From Micromonospora arborensis (GTDB taxonomy: Bacteria; Actinomycetota; Actinomycetes; Mycobacteriales; Micromonosporaceae), in the NCBI RefSeq assembly GCF_003205615.1, contig NZ_PYBV01000045.1, positions 1-58,921 on the forward strand: a stretch of DNA of 58,921 nucleotides. The letters are read 5' to 3'. The translations under genes and the position numbers were made by a program. The notes beneath the pieces are model-generated. The model saw only the letters and a program-made list of their open reading frames with translations. It was not told where the DNA came from and ran no database searches. Position 1 is the first letter of the stretch. Every line of letters starts with the position of its first letter. Shown piece after piece: positions 8,724 to 17,408 of this stretch.

Positions 8724-9329
8724 ATGTCACCGCAGCTCGCGCTCGCCCTGGTCAGCACGATCCGGCACGACGGCAACGGTGGGGTCGCCGACGACCTCGG
8801 CGATGTCGACGGCCTGACCGCCTGGCTCCGCCAGCAGGCCGAGCCACTGCGGCAGTACGTCGGCGGGCTCGACGCCGTCGCCAGCACCGCCGACGAGCAG
8901 ACCCGTCTCGACGTGGTGGCGGTGCGGCGTGCCGCACGTACCCTCTTCGCGGTGGCGGTGCGACCGGGACCGCCGAGCCGGGCCGACTCCTCCTCGCTGC
9001 TCTCCCCGCCGGAGGCGGTCAGCCGGCTCAACCAGGCTGCCGCGGCGCTGCCGGTCCGGCCGGTGCTGAGCTGGGCGCAGGAGGGGACGCCGACACTCAC
9101 CTGGCAGGGCGAGGCGGTCGACCCGCGAGTGCGGCTCACCGCAGGGCTGGCCCGCGCGGCCATCGAGTTCCTCGCCAGCCCCGCCCGCGACGAACTGCGC
9201 GCCTGCCCCGCGCCGCGCTGCGTCCGCTACTTCGTCAAGGACCACCCGCGGCAGGAGTGGTGCAAACCCTCCTGCGGCAACCGGGCCCGCGTCGCGCGGC
9301 ACTACCAGCGTCGTGCCGAAGCCCGGTAA
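8724..9329 (+). CDS. CGNR zinc-finger transcriptional regulator
   Basis: A 201-residue protein with an N-terminal helical ABATE-type region and a C-terminal CGNR zinc finger: CPAPRCVRYFVKDHPRQEWC-x2-SCGNRARVARHY, with the metal-binding cysteines and the diagnostic CGNR. Such proteins are presumed DNA-binding regulators in actinobacteria. The ATG at 8724 has GGAAGGAG at good spacing. It diverges from the phosphodiesterase/LysE unit with a perfect palindrome in the gap, which suggests autoregulation plus control of its neighbours (inference). It ends 9 bp from the convergent SEC-C gene. Confidence 0.85.
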   Translation: MSPQLALALVSTIRHDGNGGVADDLGDVDGLTAWLRQQAEPLRQYVGGLDAVASTADEQTRLDVVAVRRAARTLFAVAVRPGPPSRADSSSLLSPPEAVSRLNQAAAALPVRPVLSWAQEGTPTLTWQGEAVDPRVRLTAGLARAAIEFLASPARDELRACPAPRCVRYFVKDHPRQEWCKPSCGNRARVARHYQRRAEAR

Positions 9330-9338
9330 CCGACGCTC

Positions 9339-10388
9339 TCAGCCGCGCGAACGCGGCAGGCAGTCCTTCTTGTACTTCAGACCCGAACCGCACCAGCAGG
9401 CGTCGTTGCGCTCTGGTGGCCAGGGGATCCGCGCACTGGGCCGAGCCGACACCTCGGCCGCGTAGCCCGCCCGGACCGCCACGTCGGCCGGGTCGCCGTC
9501 GCGTCGACCGGCGAACGCGTTCAACCCGGCCACGGTCGCGGTGAACACGCCCAACCCGGCCTGACCGGCACCCGTCAGACGGACCAGCTCCTTCTCCAGC
9601 AGGCCCCGGTGCGCGTCCCAGTCCGACCCGTACACCTCGGCGAGCGAGGGGTGCTCGGAGAGCAGCCGATCGAACTCGGCCCGAGGCCAGAAGAGCAGAT
9701 CCGACTCGGCGCCCCTGCGCTCCCCGGCCCGACGGACGAGCTGGGTCTCCAACCGGTCCGACAGATCGTCCTGCCGGTCGTGCGGCAGGTTGAGATCCCG
9801 GCGTACCCGATGCCGTTGTTGGAGCAGGAAGAAGAGGACACCCGGCGCGTCCGGCGGACCCAGCTCCACCACCGGGTCGATCGCGGTGCTGGCCGGCCCG
9901 GACGCCCCGGCCGCGGCCGCCCGCTCACCGAGCAGGGTGTCGACCGCCTCGCTCAACCACGTCTCGGCGGTCGACGAACGTCCACTGGCGTCCAACGCGG
10001 CACTGACGTAGGCGGGGGCGTCGGGCTGCACGAGTAGCAGCGGGCGCAGCGCGGTCAACTCCGCCATCGCCTCGTCGTCACGACCACCGGCCCGGAACAG
10101 GGCCCGCGCCCGCAGCGCCCGGGCGAACCCGGCCCGGGGGTCGTCCCCGGACGGGTACGCCGCCAGAGCCTGCTCCGCGTACCGCAACGCGGCATCGGGT
10201 CTCGCCCGGATCTCGGCGATCTCGGCGGCCAGGGTCAGCGCGTCCCCGGCGTCGTCCGGATCCTCCAACCGGCCCTGCTCGGCCGCCTCGGCGAGCTCGG
10301 CGGCGACACCGAGCGGATTGGCCGTCCCGAGTGCCGAGCGGCGAAGTTCGGCGAGGTCAGCCTTGGTGAGTACGTCTTTCGTCGACAC
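9339..10388 (-). CDS. SEC-C motif protein with helical (TPR-like) body
   Basis: A protein of about 349 residues ending in a SEC-C metal-binding motif (CWCGSGLKYKKDC), the zinc-binding module known from the SecA tail. The long alpha-helical, Ala/Leu-rich N-terminal region with repeated A-x-A-L patterns suggests TPR-like repeats. Role unknown; such proteins are usually annotated only by SEC-C. The start is uncertain: GTG at 10388 (VSTKDVLTKADLAEL) is preferred because the helical domain begins there, but an ATG at 10436 is also in frame; neither has a strong ribosome site. Confidence 0.75.
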   Translation of the reverse strand: MSTKDVLTKADLAELRRSALGTANPLGVAAELAEAAEQGRLEDPDDAGDALTLAAEIAEIRARPDAALRYAEQALAAYPSGDDPRAGFARALRARALFRAGGRDDEAMAELTALRPLLLVQPDAPAYVSAALDASGRSSTAETWLSEAVDTLLGERAAAAGASGPASTAIDPVVELGPPDAPGVLFFLLQQRHRVRRDLNLPHDRQDDLSDRLETQLVRRAGERRGAESDLLFWPRAEFDRLLSEHPSLAEVYGSDWDAHRGLLEKELVRLTGAGQAGLGVFTATVAGLNAFAGRRDGDPADVAVRAGYAAEVSARPSARIPWPPERNDACWCGSGLKYKKDCLPRSRG

Positions 10389-10490
10389 GAACTCACGGTA
10401 CGTCGGGGTGCTTCTGCCCGGCCCGAGTATGGCCATCTGGTATCAGCCGTGTCGCCCGGGCCGCTGCGCGGTCAGTGGCGGTTGTGCCGG

Positions 10491-10540
10491 TGAGCGGTAT
10501 GACTCTGAGGTATAGATATACCTCAGAGTCATACCGCTCA
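10491..10540. repeat. 50-bp near-perfect palindrome, copy 1
   Basis: Arms of 24 bases (10491-10514 and 10517-10540) are exact inverted repeats with only GA between them. Modules TGAGCGGTAT and GACTCTGAGGTATA also make up the palindrome at 48993-49042. It lies about 100 bp upstream of the SEC-C start, in a gene-free stretch (10389-11203), not at a gene end, which argues against a simple terminator role for this copy. Chance open frames run through it on both strands and should not be called genes. Confidence 0.85.
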
Positions 10541-11106
10541 TTGCGGTGTCCGTGCGCGCGGACGTCACGCTGCGTAGCGTCCGTTGCCCCAGACCGCCTT
10601 CGCACCAGAGCCACGCGACCGCCACGACCACTGCAAGCATCGATGCCGAGCTGCGCCTGGCGCGGCGGCCTGGCCCGTGACCGGAAGCCGCCGCACCGCG
10701 CGTATTTCCCGGGCGCTTGTGTGCATTAAATGCTTTCCATCGTCAATATAATAACTGTTCCTAGGGCCTATCGAGTGGGCGGCAGCATGCCGCCGCTGGC
10801 GTTTCTCGGATTGGCATTTTACGGCATTGTTGCGTCATGAAGATCCGTTACGGGCGGTGATGGAAATATGTTGCCCAGGTCAACCTTGTTCTCGACGGAC
10901 GAGCGCATTGATGCATTGAACTGCGGTTACCTCAACGGCTGGCCATCGACGCCGGTGGCGATAGGTCACCCTGACTACCCTGTGTAACCAGGTAACTGCT
11001 GCACTGCAATCGCTGGCGGAAAGCGGAGCGTGGGGGCCTGAAAGGTTGATCGGGAGCGGCGTCCACGTTATAAACCTGTAACAAGACGGAAGCACTGGGA
11101 AATCAT

Positions 11107-11135
11107 TTGCCCGGCTAACGTTCTGCAACTAGAGC
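11107..11135 (+). promoter_or_regulatory. Candidate promoter of the first peptide ABC operon
   Basis: TTGCCC (11107-11112) and TAGAGC (11130-11135) are separated by 17 bp, about 70 bp upstream of the operon's first start codon, in the otherwise gene-free 10389-11203 interval. A perfect TATAAT also occurs at 10747-10752 in a notably AT-rich patch, but without a good -35 box. Apart from these and the 10491-10540 palindrome I see nothing definite in this 815-bp gap. Confidence 0.35.
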
Positions 11136-11203
11136 CGCCATCCGACGGAAAACCCGTTCGGGTGGCGGTGCCATGTGTCAGCACGATGAGGAGGTCGTCC
11201 CGC

Positions 11204-12223
11204 GTGGAGCCGATGGTCACGGAGCCCCAGGTGCTCCGCGCCGGAGAGCCGGACGACGGACGGGTGCAGAGCGCGACGTCGCCCGCCCCGGTCCGGACGG
11301 TCAGCAAGTCGCCGACCCGGATCGCCCTGGCCCGGCTACGCCGCGACCGGATCGCGATGATCTGTGCCGCGATCTGTGCCGTGTACGTCCTGATCGCGAT
11401 CTTCGCGCCGCTGCTCGCCGGGCTGGAGGGGCAGAACGCCAGCGACCTGCACCAGAACCTGATCGACGAGTTCGGCTTCCCGACGATCGGGTCGACCGGC
11501 GAACACTGGTTCGGGGTGGAGCCCCGCCTGGGCCGCGACCTCTTCGCCCGCTGGGTGTACGGCGCCCGCCCGTCGCTCATCGTCGCCGTCGCGGTCACCA
11601 CGATCACCACGATCATCGGCGTGGTCGTGGGCCTGGTCGCCGGCTTCTCCGGCGGCTGGGTCGACCGGGTGCTCTCCTGGCTGATCGACCTGGTACTCAG
11701 CCTGCCGTACCTGCTCTTCGCGATCGCGAGCTCCGCCGTCCTGGTCGCGATCTTCGGCGGCGCCGGCGGCGCCGGCTCCGAGGACGTCGCCCAGATCCGC
11801 TTCGTCTCGCTGATCTGCGTGCTGTCGTTCTTCGGCTGGGCCAGCCTCGCCCGCCTGGTCCGGGGGCAGGTGCTCTCCCTGCGTGAGCGTGAGTTCGTCG
11901 CGGCGGCCAAGGTGCTCGGCATCCCGACCCGGCAGGTGCTCTTCAAGGAGCTGCTGCCGAACCTGGTGGCACCGATCGTCGTCTCCGTGTCGCTGGCCCT
12001 GCCCGGCTACGTGGTGGCCGAGGCCGGTCTGACGGTGCTGGGAGCCGGGCTGATCGAGCCCACCCCGTCCTGGGGCCTGACGATCTCCGCCGCCACCACC
12101 TACTACCGGGCGGATCCGCTCTACCTGTGGCTGCCCGTACTCGGCATCACGATCCTGGTGCTCGCCCTGAGCCTGCTCGGCGACGCCGTGCGCGACGCCT
12201 TCGATCCCCGGACCCGTCGATGA
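11204..12223 (+). CDS. Oligopeptide ABC transporter permease, DppC/OppC type
   Basis: A 339-residue inner-membrane permease of a peptide/nickel-type importer. A cytoplasmic N-terminal tail and first TM (MICAAICAVYVLIAIFAPLLA) are followed by the OppC_N region, GVEPRLGRDLFARWVYGARPSL, and a binding-protein-dependent transport domain with the EAA loop (EFVAAAKVLGIPTRQVLFKELLPN). About six TM segments. GTG at 11204 is chosen for AGGAGG nine bases upstream. Unusually, this DppC-type subunit is the first gene of the operon, ahead of the binding protein and the DppB-type permease. Confidence 0.9.
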   Translation: MEPMVTEPQVLRAGEPDDGRVQSATSPAPVRTVSKSPTRIALARLRRDRIAMICAAICAVYVLIAIFAPLLAGLEGQNASDLHQNLIDEFGFPTIGSTGEHWFGVEPRLGRDLFARWVYGARPSLIVAVAVTTITTIIGVVVGLVAGFSGGWVDRVLSWLIDLVLSLPYLLFAIASSAVLVAIFGGAGGAGSEDVAQIRFVSLICVLSFFGWASLARLVRGQVLSLREREFVAAAKVLGIPTRQVLFKELLPNLVAPIVVSVSLALPGYVVAEAGLTVLGAGLIEPTPSWGLTISAATTYYRADPLYLWLPVLGITILVLALSLLGDAVRDAFDPRTRR

Positions 12224-12303
12224 GGACGCCCTGGGCTGGAGGGGAAACACGGACCCCGCACGTCGGAGGTCCGCTGACTGAAAGAAAAGACAGGAGTATG
12301 TCT

Positions 12304-14043
12304 GTGAGGCAACTCAAGGTTGGTCTCGCCGCCGCGCTGGCCGCCACCATGGCGGTGGCCGGCTGCGGCAGCCCTTCGTCGAACAACGGCAGCAGCGACG
12401 GGGGCGGCGCCAAGGGCATCGAGACCCAGGAGAGCGCGTTCGACCCGACCGCCAAGGGCCCAGCGGCCGAGGTGCCCGGCGCCAAGAAGGGCGGCGTCAT
12501 CACGGTCTTCTCCCAGGTGACCCCGAACACGTTCGACCCGACCGACACCTACTACGCCGACGCGCTGGCGATCGAGAAGCTGATCTTCCGCAGCCCGACC
12601 CAGTTCGCGATCCGCAACGGCAAGCCGGTGCTCGTGCCGGACCTGACCGACCTCGGCACCGTCTCGTCGGACAAGCTGACCTGGACGTTCAAGATGCAGT
12701 CGGGCATCAAGTACGCCGACGGCAGCGAGGTCAAGGTCGAGGACCTGGCGTACGCGATCAAGCGTTCGTTCGCCCACGACGTGTTCGCCAACGGCCCGAC
12801 GTACCAGCTGACGACCTTCAAGGACGGCGACAAGTACAAGGGCCCCTACGCCGGCGGCGACTCCTTCGCCGGTGTGGAGACCCCGGACCCGACCACGCTG
12901 GTCGTCCACCTGGCCCGGCCGTTCGCGGACCTGCCCCTCTACCTGACCTTCCCGGTGTTCACGCCGATCCCGAAGGCCAAGGACACCAAGGAAAACTACA
13001 AGAACAACCCCCTCGCGACCGGGCCGTACCAGTTCGACACCTACACCCCGGGCACCGAGCTGAAGCTGAAGAAGAACCCGAACTGGGACCCGAACACCGA
13101 CGCGGTGCGGCACCAGTACCCGGACGGCTTCGACTTCAAGTGGGGCGGCGAGGACCCGAAGACCCAGCAGCAGGTGCTCAACAGCGCCGGCGAGGACGCC
13201 AACGCGCTCAACTCCTACTCCATCGACGCCTCGGTGATCCCGCAGGTGTCCGGGGACAAGAAGGCCCAGCTGATCCAGGGCGAGCAGCCCTGCACCTACT
13301 CGGTGCAGCTGGACACCCGCAAGATCCCGCTGGAGGTGCGCAAGGCGATCGCCAAGGCGTACCCGTACGACCAGCTCAACAAGGCCGGCGGCCTGAACAG
13401 CTTCAACTCGCAGCCGGCCAGCACCGTCCTGCCGCCGAGCGTGCCGGGCTACACCAAGTACGACCCGCTGCCGGGCCTGAGCGGTGTCGGCCAGGGCGAC
13501 CCGGCCGGGGCCAAGGCCGACCTGGAGGCGGCCGGCAAGGTCGGCTTCGAGCTCAGCTGGTACTACGACAACACCAAGCCGGTCCCGCAGCAGACCAACC
13601 AGATCCGGGTCGACGCGTTGAAGGCGGCCGGCTTCACCGTGAAGCCGATCGGTGTCACCACCGCCGAGCTGCGCTCCAAGATCGCTGACTACGACGCCCC
13701 GGTCAACATGGGCCAGGCGCCGCAGGGTTGGTGCTCGGACTGGCCGAGTGGCGGCAGCTGGTTCCCGGTGCTCTTCCAGTCGCACAGCGTCGAAGACGGA
13801 ACCGCCTGGGGCATGCTCACCGACAAGGCGCTGGACGCCAAGATCGACGAGATCGGCAACCTCCCGGCCGACCAGGCCGTCGCCAAGTGGGGTGAGCTGG
13901 ACAAGGAGATCATGGGCAAGTACGTGGCCCTGCCGCGCTACTACGGCAAGCTCGCCTTCGTCATCGGCACGAACATCGGTGGCGCCGAGGGCGACGCCTC
14001 CGCAGGTGAGCCGTTCTACCTGAACATGTTCCTGAAGAACTGA
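12304..14043 (+). CDS. Peptide ABC transporter substrate-binding lipoprotein (SBP family 5)
   Basis: Extracytoplasmic receptor that delivers oligopeptides or similar ligands to the ABC permeases. A lipoprotein signal peptide ends in the lipobox VAGC, followed by a Ser/Asn/Gly linker and an SBP_bac_5 domain (TYYADALAIEKLIFRSPTQF...; LTWTFKMQSGIKYADGSEVKVEDLAYAIKRSF). About 579 residues. GTG at 12304 has AGGAG at 7-base spacing; an ATG two codons earlier (12298) sits almost on top of that site, so I prefer the GTG, though either is possible. It is followed by a strong hairpin before the next permease, consistent with higher expression of the binding protein. Confidence 0.92.
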   Translation: MRQLKVGLAAALAATMAVAGCGSPSSNNGSSDGGGAKGIETQESAFDPTAKGPAAEVPGAKKGGVITVFSQVTPNTFDPTDTYYADALAIEKLIFRSPTQFAIRNGKPVLVPDLTDLGTVSSDKLTWTFKMQSGIKYADGSEVKVEDLAYAIKRSFAHDVFANGPTYQLTTFKDGDKYKGPYAGGDSFAGVETPDPTTLVVHLARPFADLPLYLTFPVFTPIPKAKDTKENYKNNPLATGPYQFDTYTPGTELKLKKNPNWDPNTDAVRHQYPDGFDFKWGGEDPKTQQQVLNSAGEDANALNSYSIDASVIPQVSGDKKAQLIQGEQPCTYSVQLDTRKIPLEVRKAIAKAYPYDQLNKAGGLNSFNSQPASTVLPPSVPGYTKYDPLPGLSGVGQGDPAGAKADLEAAGKVGFELSWYYDNTKPVPQQTNQIRVDALKAAGFTVKPIGVTTAELRSKIADYDAPVNMGQAPQGWCSDWPSGGSWFPVLFQSHSVEDGTAWGMLTDKALDAKIDEIGNLPADQAVAKWGELDKEIMGKYVALPRYYGKLAFVIGTNIGGAEGDASAGEPFYLNMFLKN

Positions 14044-14061
14044 CCTTCCGCACTCCCCATC

Positions 14062-14105
14062 GTGGACGCCGGCCGGCCTCCGGCATCGCGCCGGCCGGCG
14101 TCCAC
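14062..14105 (+). terminator. Intra-operon hairpin after the binding-protein gene (attenuator)
   Basis: A perfect 15-bp stem (14062-14076 with 14091-14105) with a 14-base loop, 18 bases after the binding-protein stop and about 60 bases before the next permease start. Such hairpins between binding protein and permease genes usually lower downstream expression or stabilise upstream mRNA. Confidence 0.65.
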
Positions 14106-14166
14106 CCCTCTCCCCGTTTCGGCTTGGGCTCCCAGCCCCGGCCCGCTGCCACCAGGAGCCTCGGCG

Positions 14167-15144
14167 GTGCTCATCTACATCCTGCGACGGATCGCCAGCG
14201 CGGTCTCCGTCGTCATCGTGACGCTTGTCGCCAGCTTCGGGCTGTTCTTCGTCGCGCCCACCGACCCGGCCGGGACGATCTGCGGCCAGCGCTGCACCCC
14301 GGAGCGCTACGCCGACATCAGCGCCAGCCTCAACCTCGACGAGCCCGTCGTGCAGCAGGTCGGCGACTATCTCAAGGGGCTCGCGGTCGGGCGGACGTAC
14401 CACTCCGGTGGTGCCGCCATCGACTGCGACGCGCCCTGCCTCGGCTACTCGTACACCCTCGGCCAGCCGGTGACCAAGCTGATCGGGCAGGCACTGCCGA
14501 TCACCGTCTCGATCGTCCTCGGCGGCGCGGTGGTGTACCTGATCATCGGCATCCTCGCCGGCGTCGTCGCGGCCCGAAGACGAGGCACCTACCTGGACCG
14601 GCTCATGGTCGGCACCTCGCTCGGGATCAACGCCGTGCCGTACTTCGTGGTGGCGCTGCTCGTCTCGCTGTACGCGACGTTCCTGCCGCACTCCGCCTAC
14701 CACCCGTTGCTGGAGAATCCGCTCACCTGGGCGGGCGGGCTGCTGGCCGCCTGGCTGACGCTCGGCCTGGCCAACGCCGCCTCGTACACCCGCTACTCGC
14801 GAGCGTCCATGATCGAGACGCTGGGCGAGGACTACATCCGCACCGCCCGCGCGAAGGGCATCAGCGAGCGCCGGGTGGTCTACCGCCACGGCCTGCGCGC
14901 CGCGATCACCCCGATCGCCACCATCTTCGGCGTCGACCTGGCGATCCAGTTGACCGGAGCGATCTTCACCGAGGCGATGTTCGGGTTGCCCGGCCTCGGC
15001 GTGCTGACCCTGCGCGCGTTCAACCAGTACGACCTGCCGGTGCTGATGGCCGGCGTGCTGGTCGGCTCGGTGGTGCTCGTCGTGATGAACCTGCTCGTCG
15101 ACATCCTCTACACGATTCTCGACCCGCGAGTGAGGCTGGGATGA
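14167..15144 (+). CDS. Oligopeptide ABC transporter permease, DppB/OppB type
   Basis: A 325-residue inner-membrane permease partner of the upstream DppC-type subunit. It has an N-terminal TM (YILRRIASAVSVVIVTLVAS), a large extracytoplasmic segment with CGQRC, and a C-terminal transport domain with the EAA loop (EDYIRTARAKGISERRVVYRHGLR) and GAIFTEAMFGLPGLG, typical of DppB. GTG at 14167 has AGGAG at 8-base spacing. Its TGA overlaps the ATG of the next ATPase (ATGA), so the two are translationally coupled. Confidence 0.9.
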   Translation: MLIYILRRIASAVSVVIVTLVASFGLFFVAPTDPAGTICGQRCTPERYADISASLNLDEPVVQQVGDYLKGLAVGRTYHSGGAAIDCDAPCLGYSYTLGQPVTKLIGQALPITVSIVLGGAVVYLIIGILAGVVAARRRGTYLDRLMVGTSLGINAVPYFVVALLVSLYATFLPHSAYHPLLENPLTWAGGLLAAWLTLGLANAASYTRYSRASMIETLGEDYIRTARAKGISERRVVYRHGLRAAITPIATIFGVDLAIQLTGAIFTEAMFGLPGLGVLTLRAFNQYDLPVLMAGVLVGSVVLVVMNLLVDILYTILDPRVRLG

Positions 15145-16244
15145 CCGAACCGCACCTGCTGTCGACCCCGGACCGGCGGCCCGACACGGTCTCCCGCACC
15201 CGCCGGGTCGCCGGTGACCGCACCGAAGGGCAGTCCTACCTGGAGGTCAAGGACCTCACCGTCACCTTCCCGACCGCCGACGGCCTCGTGCGGGCGGTGC
15301 AGGGACTCAGCTACTCGCTGCCGCTGGGCCGCACCCTCGCCGTGGTCGGCGAATCCGGCTCCGGCAAGAGCGTGTCCAGCATGGCCATCATGGGCCTGCA
15401 CGACCCGCGCAGCACCCGGATGACCGGCTCGATCACGGTCGGCGGCGAGGAGATCGTCGGCATGCCGCCGGCCGAACTCCGCAAGCGGCGGGGCGCCAAC
15501 GCCGCGATGATCTTCCAGGACCCGCAGTCGTCGCTGCACCCGTACTTCACCGTCGGTGACCAGATCATCGAGGCGTACCGGGCGCACCACCGCGTGTCCA
15601 AGCGGGTGGCCCGGGACCGGGCGGTCGACATGCTCGGCCGGGTCGGCATCCCCAACCCGCGCCGCCGCCTGGACGACTACCCGCACCAGTTCTCCGGCGG
15701 CATGCGGCAACGCGCGATGATCGCGATGGCGCTGGTCAACGACCCCAAGCTGCTGATCGCCGACGAGCCCACCACCGCCCTGGACGTCACCGTGCAGGCG
15801 CAGATCCTCGACCTGATCATGGAACTGCAGCAGGACTTCGGCTCGGCGGTCCTCTTCATCACCCACGACCTCGGTGTCGTCGCCGAGATCGCCGACGACG
15901 TGCTGGTCATGTACGGCGGACGCGGCGTCGAGTACGGCCGGGCCGAGTCGATCCTCGGCCAGCCACTGCACCCGTACACCTGGGGTCTGCTGGAGAGCAT
16001 CCCGGCGGTCTCCGGCGAACCGGCCCGGCTGCACCCCATCCCCGGCACGCCGCCCAGCCTGCTCGCGCTGCCCAGCGGCTGCTCGTTCCACCCGCGGTGC
16101 GAGTTCGCCGGCCGGGTGCCCGGTTGCACCGTCGACCTTCCCGAGTTGGTCTCCCGCACGGCGGACACCACCCGGGCCTCCCGCTGCCACCTGACCGACC
16201 CGGCCGGGATCTTCGAGACCGACATCCTGCCCCGGCTGCCCTGA
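15141..16244 (+). CDS. Oligopeptide ABC transporter ATPase, DppD/OppD type
   Basis: A 367-residue cytoplasmic nucleotide-binding subunit. Walker A GESGSGKS, Q-loop IFQDPQSS, signature SGGMRQRAMIAMAL, Walker B LLIADEPTTALD and switch His in ITHDLG are all intact. The oligopeptide-transporter C-terminal extension is present with its cysteine cluster (CSFHPRCEFAGRVPGC), known in this family to bind an Fe-S cluster. It overlaps the upstream permease by four bases. It pairs with the next ATPase to form the heterodimeric engine. Confidence 0.93.
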   Translation: MTEPHLLSTPDRRPDTVSRTRRVAGDRTEGQSYLEVKDLTVTFPTADGLVRAVQGLSYSLPLGRTLAVVGESGSGKSVSSMAIMGLHDPRSTRMTGSITVGGEEIVGMPPAELRKRRGANAAMIFQDPQSSLHPYFTVGDQIIEAYRAHHRVSKRVARDRAVDMLGRVGIPNPRRRLDDYPHQFSGGMRQRAMIAMALVNDPKLLIADEPTTALDVTVQAQILDLIMELQQDFGSAVLFITHDLGVVAEIADDVLVMYGGRGVEYGRAESILGQPLHPYTWGLLESIPAVSGEPARLHPIPGTPPSLLALPSGCSFHPRCEFAGRVPGCTVDLPELVSRTADTTRASRCHLTDPAGIFETDILPRLP

Positions 16245-16255
16245 AGGAGCACGAG

Positions 16256-17326
16256 TTGACCACCACGACCGACACCGCGACCCGTCCGGTGCCCGCCGAG
16301 CAGCCGGGCGGACCGGGGGCGCCGCTGCTGGAGCTGCGGGATCTCCAGATGCACTTCACCGCCCGGGGCGACGGATGGTTCGGCCGCGAGGCTCACCAGA
16401 TCCGGGCCGTCGACGGGGTGTCGCTGCAACTGCGCGCGGGCGAGACGCTCGGCCTGGTCGGCGAATCCGGATGTGGCAAGACCACCACCGGCCGCATGAT
16501 CACCCGGCTGCTGGAGCCGACCGGCGGGCAGGTCCTCTACCAGGGCACCGACATCACACACCTGAAGGAAAAGGACCTGCGCCCGTACCGGCGGGAGTTG
16601 CAGCTGATCTTCCAGGACCCGTACTCGTCGCTCAACCCGCGGCACACGGTGGGCACGATCATCGGGGCGCCCCTGCGGGTGCACAACCTCGTGCCCAAGG
16701 GCAAGGAGCTGGACCGGGTACGCGAGTTGCTGGAGGTGGTGGGCCTCAACCCCGAGCACTACAACCGGTACCCGCACGAGTTCTCCGGCGGCCAACGGCA
16801 GCGCATCGGCATCGCCCGCGCGCTGGCCGTACAGCCCAAGGTGATCGTCGCCGACGAACCGGTCAGCGCCCTCGACGTGTCGATCCAGGCGCAGGTGATG
16901 AACCTCCTCGAAGACCTGCGCAAGGAATTCAACATCGCGTTCGTCTTCATCGCGCACGACCTGGGCGTGGTCCGGCACTTCTGCGACCGGGTGGCGGTCA
17001 TGTACCTCGGTCGGGTCGCCGAGATCGCCGACCGCGACACGCTCTACGGCGCCCCGCAGCACCCGTACACCCAGGCGTTGCTCTCCGCCGTACCCGACCT
17101 GGGAGTCGTCCGCGGAGGTGCGCCGAAGTCGCGGATCCGGCTGGCCGGCGACGTTCCCGGTCCGATGGACCCGCCGACCGGCTGCCGGTTCCGCAGCCGC
17201 TGCTGGAAGGCCGAGGACGTCTGCGCCACCACCACCCCGCCGCTGCTACAGGTGGGCGACGGGCACGCGGCGGCCTGCCACTTCGCCGGCACACTGGAGG
17301 AGCCGACCGCCGCAACGGCGGCCTGA
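16256..17326 (+). CDS. Oligopeptide ABC transporter ATPase, DppF/OppF type
   Basis: A 356-residue partner ATPase. Walker A GESGCGKT, Q-loop IFQDPYSS, signature SGGQRQRIGIARAL, Walker B VIVADEPVSALD and switch HDLG are visible, followed by the family C-terminus with CRFRSRC...C. Translation probably begins at a TTG (16256) with AAGGAG upstream; no ATG or GTG lies close enough to that site. It is the last gene of the first peptide-import operon and is followed by a long perfect hairpin. Confidence 0.92.
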   Translation: MTTTTDTATRPVPAEQPGGPGAPLLELRDLQMHFTARGDGWFGREAHQIRAVDGVSLQLRAGETLGLVGESGCGKTTTGRMITRLLEPTGGQVLYQGTDITHLKEKDLRPYRRELQLIFQDPYSSLNPRHTVGTIIGAPLRVHNLVPKGKELDRVRELLEVVGLNPEHYNRYPHEFSGGQRQRIGIARALAVQPKVIVADEPVSALDVSIQAQVMNLLEDLRKEFNIAFVFIAHDLGVVRHFCDRVAVMYLGRVAEIADRDTLYGAPQHPYTQALLSAVPDLGVVRGGAPKSRIRLAGDVPGPMDPPTGCRFRSRCWKAEDVCATTTPPLLQVGDGHAAACHFAGTLEEPTAATAA

Positions 17327-17331
17327 TTGCC

Positions 17332-17368
17332 GGCCGGGCGGCGGCGTCGTGGACGCCGCCGCCCGGCC
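17332..17368. terminator. Strong bidirectional hairpin terminator
   Basis: Perfect 17-bp GC stem (17332-17348 with 17352-17368) with a 3-base loop, between the end of the ABC operon (17326) and the convergent HEAT-repeat gene (17409). Confidence 0.8.
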
Positions 17369-17408
17369 TGGTGTCACCGCTGACCCGGGTGACGGGCGGC
17401 GCGGCCGG

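Noticed and set aside
10443..10729. Small open frames through the 10491-10540 palindrome (also at 49006-49275)
   Set aside because: They encode similar peptides only because the palindrome modules are repeated; no starts with ribosome sites and no conservation argument.
12121..14889. Long antisense frame across the first peptide-binding protein and permease
   Set aside because: Spans two real genes and a hairpin; composition typical of an antisense frame.
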